Positions 1-5,123 of a DNA stretch of 7,865 bases are shown here, piece by piece. The first letter of the stretch is position 1; the number at the start of each line of letters is the position of its first letter. This DNA comes from JAYSRU01 sp043720875 (GTDB lineage: Bacteria; Bacteroidota; Bacteroidia; Flavobacteriales_D; Crocinitomicaceae). The position numbers and the translations under genes were made by a program. The notes below the pieces were generated by a model. The model was not told the DNA's origin and made no database searches. It saw only the letters and a list, made by a program, of their open reading frames with translations. The stretch spans positions 1 to 7,865 of the forward strand of contig JAYSRU010000248.1 of NCBI GenBank assembly GCA_043720875.1, given 5' to 3'.

Positions 1-255
1 ATTATTGATTAAAAAACCAGCTGCACGCAAACTTCTTCCACCACCTCTGCAAACTACAACCACATTTCTATCTTTCGGAACCTCTTGAAAACGCTTTTCG
101 AATTCGTTTAGTGGAATGTTAATTAAATCTGGTACATCATAAGCTAACGTGCTTACTTCATCCACTTCACGAACGTCAATTAAAACTGCTCCATTTGTCA
201 CCCATTCTTGCGTAGTTGTTGGGCAAATTTCTTTAACCAAAGTTTGATTTTCCAT
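1..255 (-). CDS. Rhodanese-like domain protein (3' end outside window)
   Basis: The minus-strand reading frame begins with ATG at 255 and stays open to base 1, giving 85 residues with no stop, so the C-terminus lies outside the window. Residues 24-29 (VLIDVR) are the usual first conserved strand of the rhodanese fold. Residues 66-75 (VVVCRGGGRS) form the active-site loop, with the persulfide-carrying Cys69 followed by the C-X4-R loop ending at Arg74. There is no signal peptide, so it is probably a cytoplasmic single-domain rhodanese that moves sulfane sulfur to a thiol acceptor. It starts only 5 bases after the stop of the thioredoxin-like gene, so the two are almost certainly co-transcribed and controlled by the ArsR-type repressor upstream. 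The substrate cannot be read from the sequence. The family call is firm; the physiological role (sulfur, metalloid or redox stress) is open. Confidence 0.9.
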   Translation of the reverse strand, partial: MENQTLVKEICPTTTQEWVTNGAVLIDVREVDEVSTLAYDVPDLINIPLNEFEKRFQEVPKDRNVVVVCRGGGRSLRAAGFLINN

Positions 256-260
256 GGTAT

Positions 261-497
261 TTATTTTTTTAAGAATTCAACTATTTCACCAATTGTTGCA
301 ACACGCCCTTTAACAACTGCAACTTCATCCACCATCAATACGGGAGTTGTCAGCACATTGTATTTCATCATTTCTTCTATGTCTTCAATTTTTGTAACAT
401 TAGCTTCAATGCCAGATTGTTTGATTGCTTCTAAAACGTGATCATATGTTGTTTTGCATTTAGAACATCCCGTGCCCAGTACTTTAATGTTTTTCAT
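261..497 (-). CDS. Small thioredoxin family protein (redox-active disulfide protein 2 type)
   Basis: This 78-residue protein has a glutaredoxin/thioredoxin-like fold with an N-terminal strand (KNIKVLGTG), then the redox pair Cys11-Ser-Lys-Cys14 at the start of helix 1, and the cis-proline segment TTPVLMV with Pro52. The length and the GxGCxxC start match the minimal thioredoxin_3 / redox-active disulfide protein 2 family, shorter than classical thioredoxin (about 105 residues). It has no signal peptide and should be cytoplasmic. In Bacteroidota and archaea such genes often sit beside ArsR regulators, permeases or arsenic genes. Here the ArsR-type repressor lies 73 bases upstream and a rhodanese 5 bases downstream. 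It could reduce the rhodanese or another thiol partner, and it could even recycle the thioredoxin-dependent ArsC encoded at the far end of the window, but neither is shown. The upstream gap carries two operator-like boxes that overlap its predicted promoter. Confidence 0.9.
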   Translation of the reverse strand: MKNIKVLGTGCSKCKTTYDHVLEAIKQSGIEANVTKIEDIEEMMKYNVLTTPVLMVDEVAVVKGRVATIGEIVEFLKK

Positions 498-516
498 AAT
501 TATTTGTGAAATGATT

Positions 517-571
517 AATCTATTCGCAAATATACGAACAATGTTATTGTTCGCAACATTACGAATAGATT
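517..571. promoter_or_regulatory. Double ArsR-type operator with 55-bp dyad symmetry
   Basis: Two 16-bp boxes of the form TTCGCAAnnnTACGAA lie here: TTCGCAAATATACGAA at 523-538 and TTCGCAACATTACGAA at 550-565. They are part of a larger dyad centred near 544. The outer arms AATCTATTCG (517-526) and CGAATAGATT (562-571) are perfect 10-bp complements, and the inner arms CGAACAAT (535-542) and ATTGTTCG (546-553) are perfect 8-bp complements. A third copy of the box precedes the adjacent ArsR gene (890-905). Arrays of inverted repeats in front of the controlled gene are typical of ArsR/SmtB repressors, so the inferred role is binding of the repressor encoded at 571-873. The last base of the dyad is the first base of that gene's stop codon. 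Confidence 0.7.
527..556 (-). promoter_or_regulatory. Predicted promoter of the thioredoxin-rhodanese operon
   Basis: On the minus strand a TTG (-33 element) at 556-554 is followed after 19 bases by TATATTTG at 534-527, an exact match to the Bacteroidota -7 consensus TAnnTTTG. The -7 element lies inside the operator box at 523-538 and the TTG inside the box at 550-565, so a bound repressor would block both contacts. The start codon is 29 bases downstream of the -7 element. This suggests the thioredoxin and rhodanese genes have their own repressible promoter in addition to any read-through from the ArsR gene. Confidence 0.6.
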
Positions 572-873
572 TATTCTATTAATAATTTGTTAATTAATTC
601 TTTTGCCAATTTCCAGTTTTCTTTGTTAATGCAGTATTTCACATTCGGACCTTCTATGTTTCCTTGAATTAAGCCCGCACTCTTTAGCTCATTAAGATGT
701 TGAGAAAGTGTTGATTTCGCTATAGGTAACTCATCTGCCATATCACCGTGAAAGCAACACGATTGAGAATTTAAAAGTTGTAAAATGGCGACACGAATAG
801 GATTAGACAATGCCTTAGCAAAACGGGCTGTTAATTCTTGCTCAATGGAAAAATAGGATGTGTTTTTTTGCAT
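571..873 (-). CDS. ArsR/SmtB family winged-helix repressor (first copy)
   Basis: This 100-residue protein has the ArsR layout. An N-terminal helix (EQELTARFAKALSNPIRVAIL, about 11-31) is followed by the DNA-recognition helix region (AKSTLSQHLNELKSAGLI, about 52-69) and the beta wing (GNIEGPNVKYCIN, about 71-83). The helix-3 position that holds metal or metalloid ligands in many ArsR proteins carries adjacent Cys39-Cys40 and His42 (SCCFHGDM), and a further Cys81 lies in the wing. This differs from the CxC pattern of the repressor at 7425-7757, so the two may sense different ligands (arsenite, another thiophilic metal, or reactive sulfur). ATG at 873 is the only sensible start; the operator-like box at 890-905 is 16 bases upstream, implying autorepression. 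It is followed by the thioredoxin-like and rhodanese genes. The family is certain; the inducer is not. Confidence 0.9.
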   Translation of the reverse strand: MQKNTSYFSIEQELTARFAKALSNPIRVAILQLLNSQSCCFHGDMADELPIAKSTLSQHLNELKSAGLIQGNIEGPNVKYCINKENWKLAKELINKLLIE

Positions 874-889
874 TTCTAAAAATAAATAG

Positions 890-905
890 TTCGTAAATAA
901 ACGAA
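890..905. promoter_or_regulatory. Operator-like box upstream of the first ArsR gene
   Basis: The sequence TTCGTAAATAAACGAA has inverted TTCGT/ACGAA arms separated by 6 bases. It matches the box at 523-538 in 14 of 16 positions and shares TTCG, the following AA and the ACGAA arm with the box at 550-565. It lies 16 bases upstream of the ATG at 873, where a repressor would block transcription or elongation of its own gene. The shared motif in front of both the repressor and the thioredoxin gene supports a small local regulon. Protein binding is inferred from the symmetry and placement only. Confidence 0.6.
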
Positions 906-942
906 TTAATTATTACAAACCTTTTCTTTACCCCAATTTCTC

Positions 943-970
943 TTTTAACCGATAAAAAAATGTAACTTTG
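943..970 (+). promoter_or_regulatory. Predicted ssrA promoter
   Basis: TAACTTTG at 963-970 matches the Bacteroidota -7 consensus TAnnTTTG exactly. It ends 14 bases before the mature tmRNA 5' end at 985, leaving room for a short leader to be removed by RNase P. The -33 element is weak: TTTT at 943-946, with a 16-base spacing. The -7 call is good; the -33 call is tentative. Confidence 0.55.
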
Positions 971-984
971 TTGCACTTACAAAT

Positions 985-1385
985 GGGGTCGTATTGGATT
1001 TGACAGCAAATGCGATTTTTAAGTGAAAGCATGTCGAGACACGCCGGTAGTCTCGTAAATCTCTGCTAGCAAACTATAATTGACAACACGTCATACGCTC
1101 TCGCAGCTTAATTTCTGAAGAAATTTAGCCCAATCCATCTCTGAATAATAGTAAGAGGGACGAGATGTTCGCCCAGCCGGTGGCCTTTTCTAGCTGGAAT
1201 TTCGAATATCATTCTTAAAGGCTGGTGCAGGAAAATGCTTCGGACAGCGCACGAGATACCCAGAAGATAAGCATTGAATGGACGTTTACCTCCGCCTCAA
1301 CTGTCGAAAACACACGTGTAAACTAAGCATGTAGAAGCCTTAAGAATACTTTGTTTGGACGAGGGTTCGAAACCCTCCGACTCCA
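985..1385 (+). ncRNA. ssrA: tmRNA (transfer-messenger RNA)
   Basis: The gene is a one-piece tmRNA of about 401 nt that rescues stalled ribosomes and tags the unfinished protein for proteolysis. The 5' end GGGGTCG (985-991) pairs with CGACTCC (1378-1384) to form the 7-bp acceptor stem with one G-U pair, followed by discriminator A1385. The next bases are CT, so the CCA tail is not encoded and must be added. The start GGATTTGACAG resembles the conserved tmRNA 5' domain. The T arm is clear: GAGGG (1361-1365), loop TTCGAAA, CCCTC (1373-1377). The tag frame is at 1082-1111, and the bases between it and the T arm hold the expected pseudoknot region. A TAnnTTTG promoter precedes it and a strong intrinsic terminator follows. 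Its 3' end, from the T-arm on, is repeated twice downstream, which marks it as a probable integration site. Confidence 0.95.
1082..1111 (+). other. tmRNA tag reading frame (DNTSYALAA)
   Basis: The codons GAC AAC ACG TCA TAC GCT CTC GCA GCT TAA encode DNTSYALAA and stop. With the alanine supplied by charged tmRNA the tag would read A-DNTSYALAA. The YALAA end is the usual degradation signal read by ClpXP-type proteases. The nine-codon length agrees with the GENNYALAA-type tags known from many Bacteroidota. The first four residues differ, and the resume codon is therefore GAC (Asp) instead of the usual glycine or alanine codon. The exact resume codon is set by alignment to that family and by the upstream ATAATT, not by experiment. 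Confidence 0.75.
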
Positions 1386-1393
1386 CTCTGATT

Positions 1394-1423
1394 AAAGCGT
1401 TTCCGTTAGGAAGCGCTTTTTTT
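1394..1423 (+). terminator. Intrinsic terminator of ssrA
   Basis: AAAGCGTTTCC (1394-1404), loop GTTA, and GGAAGCGCTTT (1409-1419) form an 11-bp stem with a single T-G wobble, and a run of seven T (1417-1423) overlaps its end. It starts 9 bases after the tmRNA discriminator base. The same terminator is copied at 1566 and 4917. Confidence 0.92.
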
Positions 1424-1430
1424 GTTAGTA

Positions 1431-1461
1431 CCAAATGAGGAAGCTTGCTTCATGAGTTTGG
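1431..1461 (+). repeat. Hairpin A with variable arms
   Basis: CCAAA (1431-1435) pairs with TTTGG (1457-1461), and GAAG (1440-1443) pairs with CTTC (1448-1451) around a CTTG loop, with an internal loop between them. It sits 7 bases after the terminator T-run. Equivalent hairpins lie at the same distance after the other two terminator copies, with a similar AAGCTTG/AAGCTCG apex but different outer arms that still pair. Confidence 0.6.
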
Positions 1462-1565
1462 GGATACAAAAAAAGTTTGTTTTGAGGAACGAAAAAAATT
1501 CGCTTTAATTCCTTGCACGTTCGTTTATGGGTTCATGAAATAAACCCTCCGACTCCACTCTGATT

Positions 1566-1594
1566 AAAGCGTTTCCGTTAGGAAGCGCTTTTTT
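1566..1594 (+). terminator. Terminator copy B
   Basis: The same stem as the ssrA terminator, AAAGCGTTTCC / GGAAGCGCTTT with loop GTTA, is followed by six T (1589-1594) instead of seven. It has no obvious gene of its own. It could stop leftover plus-strand transcription that passes the first terminator and would otherwise run antisense into the genes beyond. Confidence 0.8.
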
Positions 1595-1601
1595 GTGCTT
1601 A

Positions 1602-1630
1602 CAACTTCTGAAGCTCGCTTCGTAAAGTTG
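1602..1630 (+). repeat. Hairpin B with variable arms
   Basis: CAACTT (1602-1607) pairs with AAGTTG (1625-1630), and GAAG (1610-1613) pairs with CTTC (1618-1621) around a CTCG loop. The inner stem is shared with hairpin A, while the outer stem has a different sequence that remains complementary. It begins 7 bases after the T-run of terminator B. Confidence 0.6.
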
Positions 1631-1653
1631 GGAAGACAAGACCGTTGAAACAA

Positions 1654-1683
1654 AATAAGGCTACCATAAATTGTAGCCTTATT
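1654..1683 (-). terminator. Intrinsic terminator for the type IX cargo gene
   Basis: AATAAGGCTAC (1654-1664) and GTAGCCTTATT (1673-1683) are perfect 11-bp complements around an 8-base loop. Read on the minus strand the stem is followed by TTGTTTC, a short U-rich stretch, whereas the plus-strand side has none. It lies about 125 bases after the stop of the gene at 1809-3053. The rest of 1631-1808 shows no gene or other clear structure. Confidence 0.7.
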
Positions 1684-1808
1684 CCTGAATTACTTTGCAA
1701 AAAAAAAATTATACACCTAAACCTAACCGAGCTAAAACAAACTTGTAAATTTAATTTTTGAAATCAACAGAAATTAAGTTATTCTTACCGACTATAGGAA
1801 TTGAACAA

Positions 1809-3053
1809 CTATTCTTTAACTACTTTGAAAATTTCCGAATTATAATCATCTAAAATTTGAATAATATACAATCCCGAAGACCAATTTGCAGTGTTGAGTT
1901 TTATCAAGTTTATTGAGCTATTCTGAATATCTTGATTAATTACTTTTCCTTCAACATTTTTTATTACAACACACGTAGACGCAGTTCTTTTTCCGATAAT
2001 ATTTAACTCATCGAGCACAGGATTTGGAAAGCACGAAAAACCAAGATCCTCACATTCACTCTCTATGTTAATGGTTTCCAATACACGTGTGGTTCCGCTA
2101 AAATCAGTACTTGTTAATCTACAGTATTTTGGATTTAACCCATTTTTTTGAATACTTACTTTGTAATTACTGATATGCTGTGTTGTACCTGAACCACCAA
2201 TCACTTTGACTAAATCAAAATCTTCACCATTATAAGATGTAAATAGTTCAAACGATTCATTCTTGTCTTCTGAATAAGTAGACCAATTAAAATTGATCGT
2301 ATTCGCATCACAAAAATAATTCAACTCATCAAACTCTACTGGTAATGCAGATAAACACGAAACGGTATTAATGCTTCCAATTGTCATGAATTGACGCCCT
2401 GGATCTGGACACACTGCTCTACTTGCCAAGCAATTTGTTTCACCTGTAGGACAAAGATTTGGGCTTGCTACAGTCGTAGTTCGATCCACAACAGCACCTG
2501 AAGCGTAGGTAATGGTAATAGTTGAAATTACTCCTGTAATTTGAATATTTACCCCACCACCAAGACCTCCGCAAACCATTTGGCCTTGAATAGTTTTTGT
2601 TGTAGAATTAACATTCGTAACCACCTGCTCTGTAACATTTGCAGGCGTCGCAGTTAACACGCCAGTGTTCGACTGCACAGTAACACGATCCGACCAAGCA
2701 TTAGAACAAGTTATCCCACAAGGATTATTTCTGTTGATATCAAAAAGTACAAAGTTTGGATTAGTGATTGCAGGCGAAAAAGTTAACGTAACGGTGCTAG
2801 CTGTACTTGTATTTGTCCAATTGTGATCCAATGCTAATCCAGTTCCAATTGAAGGGCTATACACTACACCTGCATCATCATATCTTCCACCAGCATTCGG
2901 AGCATTCCAATTTGATCCAACAATATTGACTGACATGGTACACGATCCATTCGTGATGTTTCCGGTAGTAGCACCATTCGGCCACGAGTTGAAATTAAAC
3001 TGAGCGAAGACAGCGCTATTAAACAATAAAAATATCCATAAAGCATGTTTCAT
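1809..3053 (-). CDS. Secreted protein with type IX secretion C-terminal sorting domain
   Basis: This 414-residue protein starts with a signal peptide (MKHALWIFLLFNSAVFA, probable cut after residue 17). Residues 18-235 are rich in Thr, Asn, Ser and Gly with several cysteines and look like an all-beta adhesion or carbohydrate-binding-like module; I do not recognise a specific family. Residues 237-333 (from LPVEFDELNYF through INFNWSTYSEDKNESFEL to YCRLTSTDFSG) match the LPVE...W.T..E....F...S.DG...Y.RL...D.DG segment often found just before the sorting signal. Residues 341-414 are a type A sorting domain: CFPNPVLDELNI, then GLYIIQI, ending KVVKE. The protein should cross the inner membrane by Sec and the outer membrane by the Por/type IX system, ending on the surface or outside. 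It has its own promoter and lies 94 bases after the stop of the TPR regulator. The function of the N-terminal module is unknown. Confidence 0.9.
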   Translation of the reverse strand: MKHALWIFLLFNSAVFAQFNFNSWPNGATTGNITNGSCTMSVNIVGSNWNAPNAGGRYDDAGVVYSPSIGTGLALDHNWTNTSTASTVTLTFSPAITNPNFVLFDINRNNPCGITCSNAWSDRVTVQSNTGVLTATPANVTEQVVTNVNSTTKTIQGQMVCGGLGGGVNIQITGVISTITITYASGAVVDRTTTVASPNLCPTGETNCLASRAVCPDPGRQFMTIGSINTVSCLSALPVEFDELNYFCDANTINFNWSTYSEDKNESFELFTSYNGEDFDLVKVIGGSGTTQHISNYKVSIQKNGLNPKYCRLTSTDFSGTTRVLETINIESECEDLGFSCFPNPVLDELNIIGKRTASTCVVIKNVEGKVINQDIQNSSINLIKLNTANWSSGLYIIQILDDYNSEIFKVVKE

Positions 3054-3076
3054 AATTTTGAGTTTTGATTATGGCT

Positions 3077-3109
3077 CAAATTTACTTCAACAGTGATCTA
3101 AGGTGCAAA
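3077..3109 (-). promoter_or_regulatory. Predicted promoter of the type IX cargo gene
   Basis: On the minus strand TTTG (3109-3106) is followed after 21 bases by TAAATTTG (3084-3077), an exact TAnnTTTG -7 element. The start codon lies 23 bases downstream. The spacing is within the range known for Flavobacterium promoters. No operator-like palindrome is evident. The AT-rich stretch 3110-3147 has no clear terminator for the upstream regulator gene, so read-through is possible too. Confidence 0.6.
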
Positions 3110-3147
3110 AACAGCTTATATACAATATATATACATGATAAAATAGT

Positions 3148-4758
3148 TTACTTATAACGGGCTAAAAACTCAATCAAATCAACACTTGTATGGCTAATGT
3201 TTAATTTTTTTCTCAACCGGCCCCTTGCAATATTTATTGAGTGTGAAGTTTGACCAGAAATATTTGAGATATCTTTTGTAGTCATATTCATTGAAAGAAA
3301 AGCACAGAGTTTTTTATCATTTGGAGAAAGCTTTGGAAACTCACCGCATAATTTTTTTAAAAAATCAGGATGAACCAAATTGAACCGTAATTCAAATTCG
3401 TCCCATCTTTTGTGATTAACCGTCCCTTTCAAATCAATAATAATTGAGCGGATCATACCTTGGTTATGTTCTTGTATCGCTGGCAATGTTTCACTTAACT
3501 TGTCCGTAATACTGTGTATTAAATTATCTTTTTCCAAAAGAAACATCGCTTTAGCCGTATTATCTCGTTCCGTGAGTGACTTTTCGATGATTAATTTTTC
3601 CTTTTCTAATAAATCTTTTTCCAACCGCACCGCGTGAATGATTTTACTCTTACGTTCACTCAAAAACAGCATCAATGCAAAGCCAAGAAGCACGAAAATC
3701 ACCAAAATTGAAACCGTAATTTGAAGTTTGTTTTTTTGGTTCTCCACAATCTGAATTTGGTTTTTCCCTTCCAGATACTTCACTTTTAATTCGTGCTCAT
3801 AAATAAAAACTTCCTTTTTCAGATTAAATATTTCGACGGAGTCTTTGTACGATAATTGCAAATCCTTGTATTCCAACGCTTTCTTAAAATCATTCTGCAT
3901 TAAACAACTAGTGCTCAAACCTTTAAAAAGTTGCACTTTATCAGAAAAACTCTCCAATTGCTTTACATTATTTTTCACGAAAAATAAAAACGACATTGCT
4001 TTGTCATACGCTTGCCTATCATTGTAAAACAATCCTAAAAACAAGGATCGTTGTACTTCATCGATTTTTTGAGGCGTTTTTTTTGCAGTTTCTAAGGAGT
4101 ATAAAAAATAGATTTCTGCAGAATCAGGCTGTTGTAAGTATAAAAAGTTAACTCCTATATTGCTCGTGATAATTGATTGAAGCCAAAAATCGCCCTTTCC
4201 TATTGAAATTTCTAGTGCTTTCTTTTCAACGCGCATTGCTTCATCCAACTTGCCTTCCGATTGCAAGGAAATCGCATAATTACTATAAATCAGATCCTCA
4301 ATATAATGACTCTTATTTACCTTTAAAATATATAGTGCTGTCTTAAACTCTTTGTACGACTTCCCTGGGTCTATTCCTTCATAATAGTATAATTCACCAA
4401 GCGTATTATGATATTGAATGAAATACTTATAATCTTTCTGCCCATCAATTTGTTGCTTCAACTTCTTCATGTAATACATGGATTTTTTGAAATCGCGCAT
4501 TTCATAGAGCGAAAATTCGGCCAGCTCTTTTACAATTTTATACTTATCTTCAAATGGAGCATTTTTAGATCTGCCACAAGTATAAACCAAGGTGTCATAT
4601 GCCTTTCTCGGCTGGGTCAACGTATTATTAGTCGCCCAAACTATAACGCTATCGATAGAAATTCTTTTTTCCGCCCACGTACTGCTCGATAAAAAACAAA
4701 ACAAGAGTACCATTACTTTTAGTTGCATATTTGACGAAGGATTAGAAAAGAAACGCAT
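3148..4758 (-). CDS. Membrane-bound TPR regulator with LuxR-like HTH
   Basis: The 536-residue protein has four parts. There is a signal peptide or anchor at the N-terminus (hydrophobic MVLLFCFLSSSTWA, about 16-29). A helical region of TPR-like repeats follows, about 70-310 (for example residues 153-186 and 194-226). One membrane span lies at about 345-367 (LQITVSILVIFVLLGFALMLF), followed by a charged coiled coil (about 368-415). The C-terminal DNA-binding domain (about 475-536) has the LSPNDKKLCAFLSMNMTTKDI helix, a recognition segment SINIARGRLRKKLNI and a final FLARYK. This is a common Bacteroidota regulator type with periplasmic TPRs and a cytoplasmic LuxR-like HTH; no kinase or receiver domain is present. 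Met11 (ATG at 4728) would give a more typical signal peptide and is a good alternative start. The type IX cargo gene next downstream is a plausible target, by position only. Confidence 0.88.
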   Translation of the reverse strand: MRFFSNPSSNMQLKVMVLLFCFLSSSTWAEKRISIDSVIVWATNNTLTQPRKAYDTLVYTCGRSKNAPFEDKYKIVKELAEFSLYEMRDFKKSMYYMKKLKQQIDGQKDYKYFIQYHNTLGELYYYEGIDPGKSYKEFKTALYILKVNKSHYIEDLIYSNYAISLQSEGKLDEAMRVEKKALEISIGKGDFWLQSIITSNIGVNFLYLQQPDSAEIYFLYSLETAKKTPQKIDEVQRSLFLGLFYNDRQAYDKAMSFLFFVKNNVKQLESFSDKVQLFKGLSTSCLMQNDFKKALEYKDLQLSYKDSVEIFNLKKEVFIYEHELKVKYLEGKNQIQIVENQKNKLQITVSILVIFVLLGFALMLFLSERKSKIIHAVRLEKDLLEKEKLIIEKSLTERDNTAKAMFLLEKDNLIHSITDKLSETLPAIQEHNQGMIRSIIIDLKGTVNHKRWDEFELRFNLVHPDFLKKLCGEFPKLSPNDKKLCAFLSMNMTTKDISNISGQTSHSINIARGRLRKKLNISHTSVDLIEFLARYK

Positions 4759-4804
4759 TAGACAATAATATTGGAATCAGCTACCATTCGAAAAAAACAA
4801 TAAG

Positions 4805-4834
4805 TAAAAATACAAGTTTACGACTTTAATGCAA
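4805..4834 (-). promoter_or_regulatory. Possible promoter of the TPR regulator
   Basis: On the minus strand TTG (4834-4832) is followed after 19 bases by TATTTTTA (4812-4805), which matches TAnnTTTG except for the last base. It lies 46 bases upstream of the ATG at 4758. A second near match, TAAACTTG at 4820-4813, has no well-spaced TTG. The call is tentative. Confidence 0.35.
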
Positions 4835-4916
4835 CAGCGGTAATTAAAGAAATGAAAAAAATGCGCGATTTACTTAAAAATATAGTAAATTAACCGCCTC
4901 CGACTCCACTCTGATT

Positions 4917-4946
4917 AAAGCGTTTCCGTTAGGAAGCACTTTTTTT
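4917..4946 (+). terminator. Terminator copy C
   Basis: AAAGCGTTTCC (4917-4927), loop GTTA, and GGAAGCACTTT (4932-4942) repeat the ssrA terminator stem, but the G to A change at 4938 introduces a C-A mismatch. Seven T follow (4940-4946). It faces the ars operon, so in place it mainly blocks plus-strand transcription from entering antisense to ACR3. Confidence 0.7.
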
Positions 4947-4954
4947 ATCAGTTA

Positions 4955-4978
4955 TTACGCATGAAGCTTGCATCGTAA
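4955..4978 (+). repeat. Hairpin C with variable arms
   Basis: TTACG (4955-4959) pairs with CGTAA (4974-4978), and ATG (4961-4963) pairs with CAT (4971-4973) around the loop AAGCTTG, with C4960 bulged. It starts 8 bases after the T-run, the same position as hairpins A and B, with a third arm sequence. Confidence 0.5.
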
Positions 4979-5123
4979 AGTACGAAATGTAAAAAAAAGA
5001 TTGTTCTGAGGAACGAAAAAGAACGCTTTAATTCCTTGCACGTTCGTTTATGGGTTCATGAAATAAACTCATTTAAAAACCGCGCTTCACCCCTTTTTAC
5101 ATTCATTAAACCAAATATAGAGA

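Larger units (their letters stand above)
1374..1545 (+). repeat. 172-bp module copy A (ssrA 3' end, terminator, hairpin, tail)
   Basis: This stretch aligns with 4897-5068 without any gap over 172 positions. The first 41 bases (1374-1414), which include the tmRNA acceptor 3' strand and most of the terminator, are identical, and so are the last 45 bases (1501-1545). The middle is clearly diverged. The module ends with a small inverted repeat, GTTTAT (1523-1528) and ATAAAC (1540-1545). Copy B begins at once where A ends, so A and B are in tandem. The pattern is what repeated integration or tandem duplication at the ssrA 3' end would leave. Confidence 0.85.
1542..1630 (+). repeat. Module copy B (ssrA 3' end, terminator and hairpin only)
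   Basis: Bases 1542-1594 are identical to 1370-1422, a 53-bp exact copy covering the 3' strand of the T arm, the acceptor 3' strand, the discriminator and the terminator. A hairpin follows, and then the similarity to A fades near 1640, so the 45-bp tail is missing. No tmRNA body precedes it: the bases before are the tail of copy A. This is the left border of the two-gene interval that ends at copy C. Confidence 0.88.
1542..4937. mobile_element. Candidate islet between direct repeats of the ssrA 3' end
   Basis: The interval is bounded by copies B and C of the ssrA 3' end in direct orientation, as expected for attL/attR-like borders of an element inserted by a tyrosine integrase into the tmRNA gene, a well-known target. 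It holds a type IX secreted protein and a membrane-bound TPR/HTH regulator, both on the minus strand, and no housekeeping gene. No integrase, excisionase or mobilisation gene is visible, so it would be non-autonomous or a deletion remnant. Base composition and codon use do not stand out by eye. Duplication of the ssrA end by homologous recombination is an alternative. Confidence 0.4.
4897..5068 (+). repeat. 172-bp module copy C (right border)
   Basis: This copy aligns gap-free with 1374-1545. Bases 4897-4937 are identical to 1374-1414 and bases 5024-5068 identical to 1501-1545, while the part between differs, mostly in the hairpin. It has no tmRNA body in front of it: upstream is the leader of the TPR regulator. 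The terminal inverted repeat GTTTAT (5046-5051) / ATAAAC (5063-5068) is intact. After 5068 the sequence differs from what follows copy A. The 55 bases from 5069 to the end of the ACR3 gene show no convincing terminator. Confidence 0.85.

Noticed and set aside
208..441. Plus-strand open frame of 77 codons
   Set aside because: It is antisense to the thioredoxin-like and rhodanese genes, its product looks like no protein family, and its frame follows from the codon use of the real genes.
2864..3046. Minus-strand open frame of 60 codons
   Set aside because: It lies in another frame inside the signal-peptide end of the type IX cargo gene and has no independent support.
3110..3145. TATATA-rich stretch as a terminator of the TPR regulator
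   Set aside because: The short alternating AT repeats give no stable GC-containing stem and no clear T-run.
3845..4692. Two plus-strand open frames (3845-4027 and 4408-4692)
   Set aside because: Both are antisense to the TPR/HTH regulator, and their products show no domain.
1374..5068. CRISPR-like array
   Set aside because: There are only three copies, spaced 172 and 3351 bases apart, with genes between two of them, and the repeat is clearly the tmRNA 3' end.
5073..5099. AAAAA ... TTTTT pairing after the ACR3 gene as a terminator
   Set aside because: The interior (CCGCGCTTCACCCC) does not pair, so the stem would be five A-T pairs only.
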